A stretch of 64,000 bases of DNA. Source: SBAX01 sp964646605 (GTDB lineage: Bacteria; Planctomycetota; Phycisphaerae; UBA1845). How positions within the stretch are numbered: position 1 is the first letter of the stretch; every line of letters begins with the position of its first letter. The stretch is from NCBI GenBank assembly GCA_964646605.1, contig CAZYEX010000022.1, positions 11,494-75,493 on the forward strand. Direction: 5' to 3'. The position numbers and the translations under genes were made by a program. The notes under the pieces were generated by a model. It was not told the origin of the DNA. It searched no databases and saw only the letters and a program-made list of their open reading frames with translations. Of the stretch, positions 26,153 through 34,548 are shown piece after piece.

Positions 26153-27646
26153 ATGAAGATCGCCATGTTGTCATGGGAGTCGCTGCACTCCATCCGCGTG
26201 GGCGGAATCGCCCCCCACGTGAGCGAACTTGCAGCGGCCCTTCGGCAGCGCGGCCACGAGGTACACGTCTATACGCGCCTCGCTGAGGGGCAGACAACCT
26301 ACGCGTGTTTGGACGGCGTGCATTACCACCGTTGTCCCTTCCAACCCGACGCCGACTTCGTCACCTCCATGGAACGAATGTCGGACAGCCTCGTCTGGCA
26401 CCTGGGCGAGGAGGAGGCGCTGTCGGGCCGTCCTTGCGACGTCGTGCATGGCCATGACTGGCTGGTTTGCTCGGCGCTGCGGCAGATCAAGAACGACCGG
26501 CGTCGACCCGTCGCCGTCACCATCCACTCCACCGAGTACGGTCGCTGCGGAAACGAGCTTTTCTGGCACGGTCAGTCGCGGCGGATCCGCGAGTTGGAAT
26601 GGGAATCGACGTACATCGCCAACCGCGTGATCTGCGTCTCCGAATCGCTCCGCAAGGAAGCCCACTGGCTCTACTCGGTTCCCGTGGACAAGACCACCGC
26701 GATCTACAACGGCGTCGACGTCCGCCCCTTCAACGCCAAGGTCGACACCCAATCCGTCCGCCGGAAATTCTCGGTCGGCGCCGACGATCCGTGCGTACTT
26801 TTCGCCGGACGTCTCGCTTGGCAGAAAGGACCGGACTTGCTGGTCGATGCCATTCCCGGCGTGCTTCGGCAACATCCCCGGACCAAGTTCCTGTTCGCCG
26901 GCGAGGGCGACATGCGCACCGGTCTGGAGAAACGCGCTGCGGATGTCGGCGGGACGCGGGCTTCGCGCTTCGTCGGCTATCACAGCGGGGCCGATCTGAT
27001 CGCCCTGTTCAAGACCGCCGATGTGGTCTGTGTCCCCAGCCGCAACGAACCGTTCGGAATCGTGATCCTCGAAGCCTGGAGCGCGACCAAACCGGTCGTG
27101 GCCACGCGGACCGGCGGGCCGGCGGAGTTCGTCCGCCACGGCCACACCGGTCTCACCGTGCCCACCGAGGTTGCCGCCATCGGCGAGGGTCTCGACACTG
27201 TCCTCTCCGACCAGGAAAAGGCCGACAGTCTCGGTCGAAATGGCCGCAAAGAGGCGGAAACGCGGTTTTCTTGGGACGTCATCGCCGCCCAAACCGAGGC
27301 CGTGTATCTGTCGATTTTGGAGAATGGCGGGACAGGCGCGTCCCCCGGCCCCGGGGACGGAACACAGGAGACGACGATCATGGCCCGAACTACCGGCTCG
27401 AAACCTCACGACGGGCGTGGCGCCTCGGCGCGCTTCACCACCGAGCAGAACAGGGGCTTGGTCATTCCCGCCCGGCCTGCCGACGCTCCCGGATCCACCA
27501 ATCCCCTCGAACCGAGCGCCGAGGACATCAGCCGCCGCGCCTACGAACTGTACCTAGGCCGCAACGGACGTCCGGGCGACCCGGCCGCCGACTGGCTGCA
27601 AGCCGAACGCGAACTCCGCCAACTCCACCGCGCCCCCAAAGCCTAG
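26153..27646 (+). CDS. GT4-type glycosyltransferase with C-terminal DUF2934 extension
   Basis: 497 residues. Residues 1-400 are a GT-B glycosyltransferase of family 4. They show MKIAMLSWESLHSIRVGGIAPHVSELAAAL, VVHGHDW, VICVSESLRKEA, NGVDVRPF, FAGRLAWQKGPDLLVDA and the sugar-nucleotide site PSRNEPFGIVILEAWSATKPVV. The opening motif and HDW segment resemble glycogen-synthase-like/1,4-alpha-glucan transferases. The last 90 residues are different: a disordered linker, then AEDISRRAYELYLGRNGRPG and DWLQAERELRQL, the DUF2934 signature usually found as a stand-alone small protein. AGGAG followed by ATG at 27380 could also start this part separately. Confidence 0.88.
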   Translation: MKIAMLSWESLHSIRVGGIAPHVSELAAALRQRGHEVHVYTRLAEGQTTYACLDGVHYHRCPFQPDADFVTSMERMSDSLVWHLGEEEALSGRPCDVVHGHDWLVCSALRQIKNDRRRPVAVTIHSTEYGRCGNELFWHGQSRRIRELEWESTYIANRVICVSESLRKEAHWLYSVPVDKTTAIYNGVDVRPFNAKVDTQSVRRKFSVGADDPCVLFAGRLAWQKGPDLLVDAIPGVLRQHPRTKFLFAGEGDMRTGLEKRAADVGGTRASRFVGYHSGADLIALFKTADVVCVPSRNEPFGIVILEAWSATKPVVATRTGGPAEFVRHGHTGLTVPTEVAAIGEGLDTVLSDQEKADSLGRNGRKEAETRFSWDVIAAQTEAVYLSILENGGTGASPGPGDGTQETTIMARTTGSKPHDGRGASARFTTEQNRGLVIPARPADAPGSTNPLEPSAEDISRRAYELYLGRNGRPGDPAADWLQAERELRQLHRAPKA

Positions 27647-28539
27647 CCTTCCGAGGCTTCCTGCACCGCCGCCGACGGCGCCGCACGCGCCGCCGGAACA
27701 CGCGGAGGGCGATCCATCAGAAACGAAACCCGCCCGGCATCTTCGCGGGCGAGCACCTTTTCGAGCATCTGTTTGACGGAACGCATGTCCGTTCGCCGCG
27801 TGACGTGGGTCAGGAGGATCTGCGCCTCGGGTAGCGCGGCACAGATTTTCGGAACGTCGTCGACGTGAATGTGCCGGCCAGCGCGGGCCCGTTCGAGGTG
27901 GTCCCGATCGAAGAACGTACACTCGACGAGCAAGGCGCGGCTCCGCCGCACAAAATCCAGCTCCAGGAACCGCCCCAGGGCCGTGTCGCCCGTGTAGGTG
28001 AGCAGCACGACCTCCAGGGTCTCCTCGATTTGCACGCCTTGTTTCTTGAGTTCCACGAGCTGCGGTCCGGTCTTGCCCACGAACTCCGGTTTGAGCTTGT
28101 GACGACGTTCGATCAAAGAGAACCCCAAGGAATGCGCCGAGTGGTTCACGGTGAAGGCGCGTACGGACAGCCCTCGACGGAGTTCCACTTCCTCCAGATG
28201 TTCGACGCCGTACACCTGTCCGGGTGAGGGATGGCCCTCGATTTCGGACCACACATCCATGAGCTTCTGGATGGGCTGGGCGAGCCCGCGATGCACGATC
28301 ACCCGGCCGGGTGGGAGGTCCACGAAGGTCCGCTGCGAGAAGTAGTAGGCGACCCCCGCCGCGTGGTCCATATGCCCATGGCTCAAACAGATGTTGTCGA
28401 TGGAGATGACCTCGCGTGGGGCCCGGCCTACGTCGAAACAGACGTTGTACTCCGGGGCGATGACGAGGCTTTCCTCCCCGCCGACGGAGAACCCAACCAC
28501 CCGCGTAGCCCCGACCTGCTTTTCGACCAGCCTTCCCAT
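27643..28539 (-). CDS. Metallo-beta-lactamase-fold hydrolase, RNase Z-like
   Basis: 298 residues from the ATG at 28539; a start at 28575 would add 12 residues. The metal motif is LSHGHMDHAAGVAYYFS; other ligands are His in VNHSAHSLGF, Asp in LTYTGDTALGRFL and His in ILLTHVTRR. The layout with SLVIAPEYNVCFDVGRAPREV at the N-terminus is that of RNase Z-like, ElaC-family enzymes, but the tRNase exosite arm is not evident, so tRNA 3'-processing is only a possibility. Its stop overlaps the stop of the convergent glycosyltransferase by 4 bp. Confidence 0.83.
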   Translation of the reverse strand: MGRLVEKQVGATRVVGFSVGGEESLVIAPEYNVCFDVGRAPREVISIDNICLSHGHMDHAAGVAYYFSQRTFVDLPPGRVIVHRGLAQPIQKLMDVWSEIEGHPSPGQVYGVEHLEEVELRRGLSVRAFTVNHSAHSLGFSLIERRHKLKPEFVGKTGPQLVELKKQGVQIEETLEVVLLTYTGDTALGRFLELDFVRRSRALLVECTFFDRDHLERARAGRHIHVDDVPKICAALPEAQILLTHVTRRTDMRSVKQMLEKVLAREDAGRVSFLMDRPPRVPAARAAPSAAVQEASEG

Positions 28540-28722
28540 GTACCCGTCGTTTCCCCGACCGTGCCGCGAACTCACAGGGGGTACCCTATGCGATTTGACA
28601 CCCTATATCTAGTGGCGGTACCCTCCCCCGCGTTCCAGGTATGGCACGGTGAAACGAACCGCGGTGCCTTCCGAGGGCGGCGGTGAGTCGCCCGGACGCC
28701 TTCCCAGGCCGAGCAGCGAGCC

Positions 28723-29220
28723 ATGCTTTGTCCCGCATGTAAGAGCACCGATAACAAGGTCATCGACTCCCGGGTCACCGAGGGCGGGTCGGTGATCCGT
28801 CGTCGTCGCGTCTGCGTGGATTGCAAACGGCGCTTCACCACCAAAGAGCGCGTCGAGGAGGAGGTCCGCCTCACGGTCACCAAGGCCAACGGGCAGCGGG
28901 TCCCTTACAACCGCGAGAACGTCCTCCATGGCGTGGCCCGCGCCTGCACCAAGCTGGACATCACCGAGCAGCAACTCCTGGAACTCGTCGACCGGGTGGA
29001 GGAGGACATCTTCGGCCACCACGATCGGGAAATCCACACCGAACAGATTGGACAATACGTCGGCGCCCACCTGCGGCGGCTGCACCAAGTGGCCTACGTC
29101 CGCTTCATGAGCGTACACCGCAAGTTCGGCACCATCGACGAGTTCATCGACGAAATCAGCGACGTGCGGGAGCGCGTGGCCCATGACAGCCCCACGCAGC
29201 AGAGTCTCTTCGAGGCGTAA
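28723..29220 (+). CDS. nrdR: Transcriptional repressor NrdR
   Basis: 165 residues, the typical NrdR length. The N-terminal zinc ribbon has Cys3, Cys6, Cys31 and Cys34 (MLCPACKS, CVDCKRRF) with the characteristic IDSRVTEGGSVIRRRRVC. The ATP-cone follows: VTKANGQRVPYNRENVLHGVARAC...HREIHTEQIGQYV. Family members sense (d)ATP and repress ribonucleotide reductase genes through NrdR boxes. No ribonucleotide reductase gene lies in this window. The gene is on its own between opposite-strand neighbours. Confidence 0.96.
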   Translation: MLCPACKSTDNKVIDSRVTEGGSVIRRRRVCVDCKRRFTTKERVEEEVRLTVTKANGQRVPYNRENVLHGVARACTKLDITEQQLLELVDRVEEDIFGHHDREIHTEQIGQYVGAHLRRLHQVAYVRFMSVHRKFGTIDEFIDEISDVRERVAHDSPTQQSLFEA

Positions 29221-29232
29221 AGCGATCAAGCC

Positions 29233-30309
29233 CTACGGCGCGACCTCGTTTTTTGGACCCGCGTAGAACGCCTCCCAAATGGCGCCGGCGAACAATTCAT
29301 GGGCCCGCTCGTTGGGGTGGGCATCCTGGCGGTTGACGATCAGTTGCGCGCGGGGAATGGTCTCGACGACCGGATACAGATCAAGCACGGGAACGCCGTT
29401 GGCCTCGAAATAACGCCGCAAGGTCGCGTGCAGCCTTGCGGGAATGTATTTCTCTCCGCGTGTTTCGAGGAACGGAAGGAGCACCGCCCGAATGACGACG
29501 CCGCGATCCTTGCACCGTGCGATCATCTCACCGAGTTGCTGCTGGTGCTTGTGCCAAGTGGGTTCGTCGGCGAAACCATCCGCCAACCAATCGTGATAGC
29601 TTGCCACCGTCGGCAAGCGCGGCAGATACATGCGGCGGAAGAGAAAATCAAGCAGACAAGAGCTTTCCAGATTGAAAAACGTGGGTTCCGGGGGCCGCGT
29701 GGGATTGAAATCCCGGCGGGTCCCAAGCAGTTTTTCGATGTCGTTGGGCACGTAGCCGAGCACGACCTCGTCCACGCCGTAGACCTCGATCATGTCCGCA
29801 ACGGGTTGCAACTGCGCCCCCGTGTCCCAGCCGGGTTTGGCCACGTTCAGCACCTCCGTCGTGCCGGGTGCGCGGCGGTCGAACATGGCCTGGATGCGGT
29901 CGGAAAACCTATCTTGGGGTTTCTCGATCCCCCATCCATACACGAACGAATCGCCCACAAAGGCAATGCGCCGAACTCCCGGCGGTTTCTCGGGCGACCA
30001 TTCGTGATCGCGGCAACCCAGCGAGTTGAGTTGCGTGTACAAGGCGAACCAGCGACGGGCGGGCAACGACATCCCGAAAGAATCCGTCGCCACGTGAACA
30101 AAACGCAGGTAACTCTCCGCACCAAGGGCAACGAGCCCGAGCAGGCACGCGAACACCATCCCGTTGCCGAGTACCAGTCCCGTCCGTCGAAACCGCCGGC
30201 GCGGAAAAAGACGAAAGAAGCACAAGGTGTGAACGAGGAGAGAAAGGAACAGCGCCCAGGCGACGAGGTAATCGAGGAGATAACCGAAGGCGCCGCTGGT
30301 GAGCATCAA
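29233..30309 (-). CDS. Membrane-anchored SGNH/GDSL hydrolase-like protein
   Basis: 358 residues. Two hydrophobic segments at about 5-28 and 43-65 anchor the N-terminus. The hydrolase domain begins with IAFVGDSFVYGWGIEKPQDRF (nucleophile Ser in GDS, near residue 118), continues with NVAKPGWDTGAQL and VVLGYVPNDIEKL, and ends with the Asp/His block QDAHPNERAHELFAGAIW. Such proteins are often polysaccharide O-acylesterases/acyltransferase partners or lipases; the substrate is unknown. The start codon overlaps the nadC stop (TGATG), so the two are translationally coupled. Confidence 0.82.
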   Translation of the reverse strand: MMLTSGAFGYLLDYLVAWALFLSLLVHTLCFFRLFPRRRFRRTGLVLGNGMVFACLLGLVALGAESYLRFVHVATDSFGMSLPARRWFALYTQLNSLGCRDHEWSPEKPPGVRRIAFVGDSFVYGWGIEKPQDRFSDRIQAMFDRRAPGTTEVLNVAKPGWDTGAQLQPVADMIEVYGVDEVVLGYVPNDIEKLLGTRRDFNPTRPPEPTFFNLESSCLLDFLFRRMYLPRLPTVASYHDWLADGFADEPTWHKHQQQLGEMIARCKDRGVVIRAVLLPFLETRGEKYIPARLHATLRRYFEANGVPVLDLYPVVETIPRAQLIVNRQDAHPNERAHELFAGAIWEAFYAGPKNEVAP

Positions 30310-31211
30310 ATCCGTTCCAGGGAAAGGTCCAAGGCCGGTGCGGAGTGGGTGAGCGCACCGACCGAAATACGATCGACGCCCGTCTCGGCAACCGCACGAA
30401 CGGTTCGCAGCGTGATCCCACCCGAAGCCTCCAGGGCGACTTTCCCTTCCAAGCCGGCGGCATCTCGTAACCCCACGGCTTTGGCCAAATCGGGCACCGC
30501 GAAATTGTCGAGCAGAATCACGTCGATCCCCACGACCTTCAGAAGTTGTTCGACCTCGCGCACCGACTGCGCCTCGACCGAAACCTCGGGCCCTCCCGAA
30601 TCTCGCGCCGGAAGCCGGTTCAACATCTCGACCACCGCGCTCGCCAGCCGACCACGATCCGCCCCCACCAGATGGTTGTCCTTGATGAGCACCGCGTCAT
30701 ACAGGCCCATGCGATGATTGTGCCCGCCCCCGCAGCGCACGGCATATTTCTCCAAAATCCGCCAACCGGGCGTCGTCTTGCGGGTGTCATAAACCGCAGC
30801 GCGGGTTCCGGAAACGGCGTCGACGAAGGCCCGAGTGAGCGTCGCCACGCCGCAGAGGCGTTGCAGGAAGTTCAACAAGACGCGCTCGGCGGCGAGAACG
30901 GACCCCAACGCCCCACGGAGTGCGGCAATCGTCATCGGCGGTGTTCCGATCTTCATCCCGTCACACGTCCCCGCCGCCCACTCCACACGGATTTGCGGGT
31001 CATAGGCCGAAAGAATCGCGGGCAGGACCTCTCGACCGGCCAGCACCCCGGCGGACTTGACCTGCAATTCAAAGGCCGACGGTGCGTGCGGATCATCGAG
31101 AAGTGCCGTGGTAATGTCACCCCTGCCGAGGTCCTCGCGCTTGGCCAGGGCGATGAGTTCCCGTACGGACGGATCGTCGGCTACGCTCACGGGGTCGATT
31201 GTCAAACGCAT
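30306..31211 (-). CDS. nadC: Nicotinate-nucleotide pyrophosphorylase (quinolinate phosphoribosyltransferase)
   Basis: 301 residues from the ATG at 31211 (MRLTIDPVS); the open frame extends upstream without family sequence. It carries the NadC blocks LAKREDLGRGDITTALL, ERVLLNFLQRLCGVAT, YDTRKTTPGWRILEKYAVRCGGG, HRMGLYDAVLIKDNHL, VEAQS, LLDNF, EASGGITLRTV and GVDRISVGALTHS. It forms nicotinate mononucleotide from quinolinate and PRPP in de novo NAD synthesis. nadD lies 6.5 kb away on the other strand; nadA/nadB are not in this window. It sits between a HAD-like gene upstream and the SGNH gene it overlaps. Confidence 0.96.
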   Translation of the reverse strand: MRLTIDPVSVADDPSVRELIALAKREDLGRGDITTALLDDPHAPSAFELQVKSAGVLAGREVLPAILSAYDPQIRVEWAAGTCDGMKIGTPPMTIAALRGALGSVLAAERVLLNFLQRLCGVATLTRAFVDAVSGTRAAVYDTRKTTPGWRILEKYAVRCGGGHNHRMGLYDAVLIKDNHLVGADRGRLASAVVEMLNRLPARDSGGPEVSVEAQSVREVEQLLKVVGIDVILLDNFAVPDLAKAVGLRDAAGLEGKVALEASGGITLRTVRAVAETGVDRISVGALTHSAPALDLSLERI

Positions 31212-31237
31212 ATGCCCCTTTGGCAAGCCGCGAGGCA

Positions 31238-31906
31238 TCATCCCAGCGACGGAGGTAAGAGTCCGGCGCGAATCAGATCGGCCCCGCCGGTTTGCAAGGA
31301 CGCCTCCAACTCCGCCAGGTCTTGGTAGACAACGCTCGCCCCCGCTTGATGGAGGCGTGCGGCGGTGCATGACCCACGGCTGAGCCCGACCGTGAACAAC
31401 TCCGCCCCGCCGCCTGCACGGATCAACGCATCCGTCCCCGCCACGAGCATCGTCCGAGAATCGCCCTGGGCGAGCACGCGAAGCTCCGCCGGACGCCGCC
31501 GCGGGTCGGGATCGAGCTTCTCCGACCGCTGGAACCGCCCCTGAAGTCCGCGGCGTTCGAGAACCTCCCGCCTTGCAGCCAAATTCGATCCGAGCGTCAC
31601 CATATGACACTCGCCGAGACGCGACAACCGATCCAGCGCCCCTGCGACCTCGGGGTGAAGCGCGCAGGCGACAAGGGCCTCGTCCGCTTCGATCCGCTGC
31701 TCAAATCGCACTTGGTAGTCGCTCAGTTTCGCAGGTTTGGCCGCGCGAAGAACCTCGGCGCTTCGCCCTTGCGAACGGATCAACCGCCAGAACATGCCCT
31801 GATCCAAGGCCGACCAACCGACCTCGCCCGCCACCGCGACGTGAGCGGCATACCAGACCGGGGCCAAATCCACCAAGACGCCCTCGAATTCGATCAAGAA
31901 CCGCAT
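31238..31906 (-). CDS. HAD-like protein lacking the catalytic Asp pair
   Basis: 222 residues. The overall pattern is HAD hydrolase subfamily I: the first motif region MRFLIEFEGVLVDLAPVWYAA, a helical cap, motif II-like HMVTLGSNLAARREVLERRGL and a Lys near SEKLDPDPRRRP. However, motif I, normally DxDGVLVD, reads E-F-E-G, so the nucleophile and the second Asp are both Glu. The final acidic motif (normally GDxxxD) reads VAGTDALIRAGG. Phosphatase activity is therefore doubtful, and a regulatory or degenerate role is possible. It lies 26 bp upstream of nadC in the same operon. Confidence 0.7.
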   Translation of the reverse strand: MRFLIEFEGVLVDLAPVWYAAHVAVAGEVGWSALDQGMFWRLIRSQGRSAEVLRAAKPAKLSDYQVRFEQRIEADEALVACALHPEVAGALDRLSRLGECHMVTLGSNLAARREVLERRGLQGRFQRSEKLDPDPRRRPAELRVLAQGDSRTMLVAGTDALIRAGGGAELFTVGLSRGSCTAARLHQAGASVVYQDLAELEASLQTGGADLIRAGLLPPSLG

Positions 31907-32087
31907 GGGCGGATTGTCGAGTGTCCAGTGACGGTTGTCGAACGCGGCCGAAGCGGGCAGAAAGACAGACGCGCGGAGGGATGAAGCGGCGGTTACCGGT
32001 CGTTGACCGCCGTGTGGGCGATGGCTACGTTGTCAACCTCGTTCGGGACGTGCTTCGCATCCGTTCCGTTGGCAGAAAGGGAACGAC

Positions 32088-32654
32088 ATGGCTCGTATCG
32101 AAGGCATTCCGCCGGGGACGGGCGGCCCGTTCGTGCGACTTGCGTACCGGATGACGCGACGCCGCCTGGGGAAGGTCGTGACCCCGATCCGCATCGTCGC
32201 CCATCACCCCCGTCTGTTGCGCGCCCTCGCCCACATGGAGCTGGGGCAGGAGGCGGCCAACGCGGTCGATCCCAAGCTCAAGGCGTTGGTGCAAGTCAAG
32301 GTCGCGACGCTCATCGGTTGCCCATTCTGAATCGACATCGGGTCTGCCGTGGGCAGACAGCTCGGTCTGAGCCGCGAGCAGTTGGCCGCTTTGCCCCGTT
32401 TTGAAGAGGGTCCGCAGTTTGACGGCCTGGAACGTTGCGTTCTTCGATACTCCGTAGGAATCACGGCCACCCCCGTGGAGGTTTCCGACGAGCTTTTCGG
32501 CGAACTCCGCGCCCACTTCAACGAAAAGCAGTTGGTGGAGCTGACCTCGTGCATCGCCTGGGAGAACTATCGAGCCCGGTTCGATCACGCGTTCGGCGTG
32601 GAATCGGAGGGCTTCGACGAAGGGTCGCTTCGCGCCCTTCCCCCCAAACCATAG
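32088..32654 (+). CDS. Carboxymuconolactone decarboxylase/AhpD-like protein, putative selenoprotein (CxxU)
   Basis: One frame from the ATG at 32088 (AAGGGA about 7 bp upstream) to 32654 gives 188 residues if the TGA at 32328-32330 is read as an amino acid. The TGA falls exactly at the second redox position of the AhpD motif: ...VQVKVATLIGCPF-[TGA]-IDIGSAVGRQLG..., where homologues have GCPFCIDIG. Both halves are homologous in style and in the same frame, with the C-terminal helix TSCIAWENYRARFDHAFG in place. Members are helical redox proteins (peroxidase partners). Cys78 and Sec81 would form a CxxU pair. A hairpin suited to a SECIS follows the TGA. The alternative is a nonsense mutation at the active site. 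Confidence 0.8.
32342..32358 (+). promoter_or_regulatory. Putative bacterial SECIS hairpin
   Basis: GTCTGCC (32342-32348), loop GTG, GGCAGAC (32352-32358): a perfect 7-bp stem inside the coding region. The loop starts 18 nt after the TGA at 32328-32330, and its first bases are G-U in RNA, as required for SelB binding in known bacterial SECIS elements. Confidence 0.65.
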
Positions 32655-32657
32655 GCC

Positions 32658-32700
32658 AAAAAAACCAAGGGGCGACGCCGTGATGCGCGTCGCCCCTTGG
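32658..32700 (-). terminator. Rho-independent terminator for the minus-strand gene at 32750-33283
   Basis: CCAAGGGGCGACGC (32665-32678) and GCGTCGCCCCTTGG (32687-32700) make a perfect 14-bp stem with an 8-nt loop. On the minus strand it is followed by a run of seven T (A-run at 32658-32664 on +). It may also stop transcripts of the AhpD-like gene, which ends at 32654. Confidence 0.88.
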
Positions 32701-32749
32701 GCATGTTGGTATGACGTTCGGCGGTTTTGCAGACCGCCCGGTTCGTCAT

Positions 32750-33283
32750 TTACTGCGGGAAGCAGAACGACCGACCCTTGACCGTCGGCGTCGTGGCGAC
32801 CATGAACTGTCCGCTCTTGGTCCGCGCCACGGCCTTGATCGTAGTGCGGCCGAACTTCGCCGTCAGTACGTTCTTGCAGGACGTGGGGCTCGGGTTGCGC
32901 GGATTGAAGTTCTTGTTCTTGGCCCGCGCCCAGCGCGACACCTGCGTCGGCGTGCAGGTCTGGACGATCGCGCCCTTGTTGATCCAATTGGCGAAGCTGT
33001 TCAGCGTCGCCGGGGTGGGTTTGCCGGCGCTGCCCGCGCCGCGCGTCTGCTCGCACAGGGTCTTGTACGAGTCAATCTTCTGCTCGAAGCTGTTGCAGCA
33101 GGTCCGATAGGCCGTCGAACCGATGCTCGATCCGCCGCTCCGCTTGTTGCTGCTGCGACCGGTGCTCTTCTTCGATCCGCCGATTTTCCCCCAGGGGCTC
33201 GGGTTCGAACCGAAGTAATAACCCGAGTAGCTCCCGAAACCGGCCCGAGAGCGAGTGCTGTTGCGTTTGTACGTCGTTGCCAT
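32750..33283 (-). CDS. Hypothetical basic, Ser/Asn-rich protein
   Basis: 177 residues from the ATG at 33283 (MATTYKRNSTRSRAGFGSYS). I do not recognise the family. The first 60 residues are rich in Ser, Gly, Tyr, Lys and Arg (SYSGYYFGSNPSPWG, SKKSTGRSSNKRSGGSS), suggesting a disordered basic region. The rest contains four Cys (YRTCCNSF, KTLCEQT, PTSCKNV), helical stretches (ATLNSFANWINKG) and the ending SGQFMVATTPTVKGRSFCFPQ. There is no signal peptide. It has its own strong terminator, so it is probably a well-expressed monocistronic gene. A nucleic-acid-binding role would fit the charge but is speculation. Confidence 0.65.
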   Translation of the reverse strand: MATTYKRNSTRSRAGFGSYSGYYFGSNPSPWGKIGGSKKSTGRSSNKRSGGSSIGSTAYRTCCNSFEQKIDSYKTLCEQTRGAGSAGKPTPATLNSFANWINKGAIVQTCTPTQVSRWARAKNKNFNPRNPSPTSCKNVLTAKFGRTTIKAVARTKSGQFMVATTPTVKGRSFCFPQ

Positions 33284-33681
33284 GGAATTCGTCTCCAAAA
33301 AGGTACCTATGGGTTCGTCGGAACCCCGACTTTTGCGCTACATCGGAGGGGGTCGCTAGGGGCTTGAGATATTCAAGTCGCCCATGCGGACCCTGCGTGC
33401 AGAGAGTTCCGGGCTATGTGACCGGACCGCCGCCGCGCATCTCACGTTGTTTCCCGGTTGCGCACCGAAAAAAGTGTCGTTTAACGCTGAAAATGCGTGT
33501 TTTTATGCTCGCGGGCCGCGCCGCTACTCGAACCGCTTCGTTGCATCCCCGATCCGCAAGAGACAGACCGACCCCACGGCGCGCTGAAAAAAAATTTGAT
33601 CCTGCGCCGGTTTTCGGGCACTTCCCGCGTGTCGGGCGGAGGAGTCGGGCAGTTTCACGACGGTCCGGGCGTGCCCGACCG
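33284..33681. other. Gene-free stretch
   Basis: About 400 bp between the starts/ends of two minus-strand genes. No supported ORF. It contains several A/T runs (for example GAAAAAAAATTTGATC near 33586) in otherwise GC-rich DNA, and presumably holds the promoter of the 33283 gene; no clear -35/-10 pair was recognised. Confidence 0.5.
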
Positions 33682-34257
33682 TCACGTCGCCTCCAACTCC
33701 GCCGCTGCTTCGCGCAGCTTGCTGAGACCCTCGAAAAGACGGGATTTGACCACCGACTCGGGCAGATCGAGGACCTCGGCGATCTCGGCGCGGGACAGGT
33801 CGTCCACATACCTCAGGCGGAGCACCTCGCGCTGCGCCTCCGGCAACGTGAGGACGATCTCGGCCAGCTTCGTGCGGGCTTCGTCTCGCGCCATCCGCGT
33901 GAGATGCCCGGTCAACGGCTCGAACAAATGCGACGCGGCCGGCAAGGCGTGGCGAACCTTGTGCGTGGCGCGCTCCCGGATGAGGTTCATGCAATGATTC
34001 CGAGCGACCTTGTACAACCAGGGGCGGAAATGATCGGGGATGTCCTCCGCAGCCAGAACTTTGCAGGTGATATCCTGCACCGCATCCTCAGCCTCTTCCA
34101 TCCGTCCGACGTATCCCCAGCAGAATCGAAGGAGGGCTTCGCGGTACAGACGGTGCAATTCCGCCGCCGCCTGCGCGTCCTTGAGCCGCAGACGTGACAC
34201 CAGCACGACCGTCGCTTCCCCGGGTGGATTGGAGGGGAGTCCCTGGTTATCTTCCAT
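33682..34257 (-). CDS. RNA polymerase sigma factor, ECF/sigma-70 family
   Basis: 191 residues from the ATG at 34257. Region 2 is LHRLYREALLRFCWGYVGRMEEAEDAVQDITCKVL...FRPWLYKVARNHCMNLIRER, with the DAVQD box used for core and -10 contact. Region 4 is LPEAQREVLRLRYVDDLSRAEIAEVLDLPESVVKSRLFEGLSKLRE. No anti-sigma gene lies next to it. The next feature downstream on the same strand is the basic protein at 32750-33283. Regulation of the sigma factor is therefore unclear. Confidence 0.9.
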   Translation of the reverse strand: MEDNQGLPSNPPGEATVVLVSRLRLKDAQAAAELHRLYREALLRFCWGYVGRMEEAEDAVQDITCKVLAAEDIPDHFRPWLYKVARNHCMNLIRERATHKVRHALPAASHLFEPLTGHLTRMARDEARTKLAEIVLTLPEAQREVLRLRYVDDLSRAEIAEVLDLPESVVKSRLFEGLSKLREAAAELEAT

Positions 34258-34548
34258 CCCGTGTGCCTCGCCGTGCCGAACGCCGTGTGACCTCCGCGGC
34301 TGCCTGACGCCTCGCAACCGGACCCGTAACAGTGTAGCCGTTCGGACGCCGACGAGGGAAGCATCCCATCCGACCGACCCTGCCTAACCTCCATTCGGCG
34401 CTAAGTTGCGTAACGTCCCGCAGCCGCCCGCCCAGAGCGGCGAGGCCAAACAAACGCGGCGAATCAAAAGTGACGATCCATCCTGCGATCGGTGCGGGGC
34501 AGGCGAAAGACGTTGCCTTCTCGTAGGCAATCTGTTATGATCCGTGAT

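Noticed and set aside
29299..30717. 472-codon + strand frame opposite the SGNH gene and nadC
   Set aside because: Antisense shadow; both minus-strand genes carry clear motifs.
32328..32330. A frameshift between two separate ORFs
   Set aside because: The two halves are in the same frame, so no frameshift is involved; only a TGA separates them.
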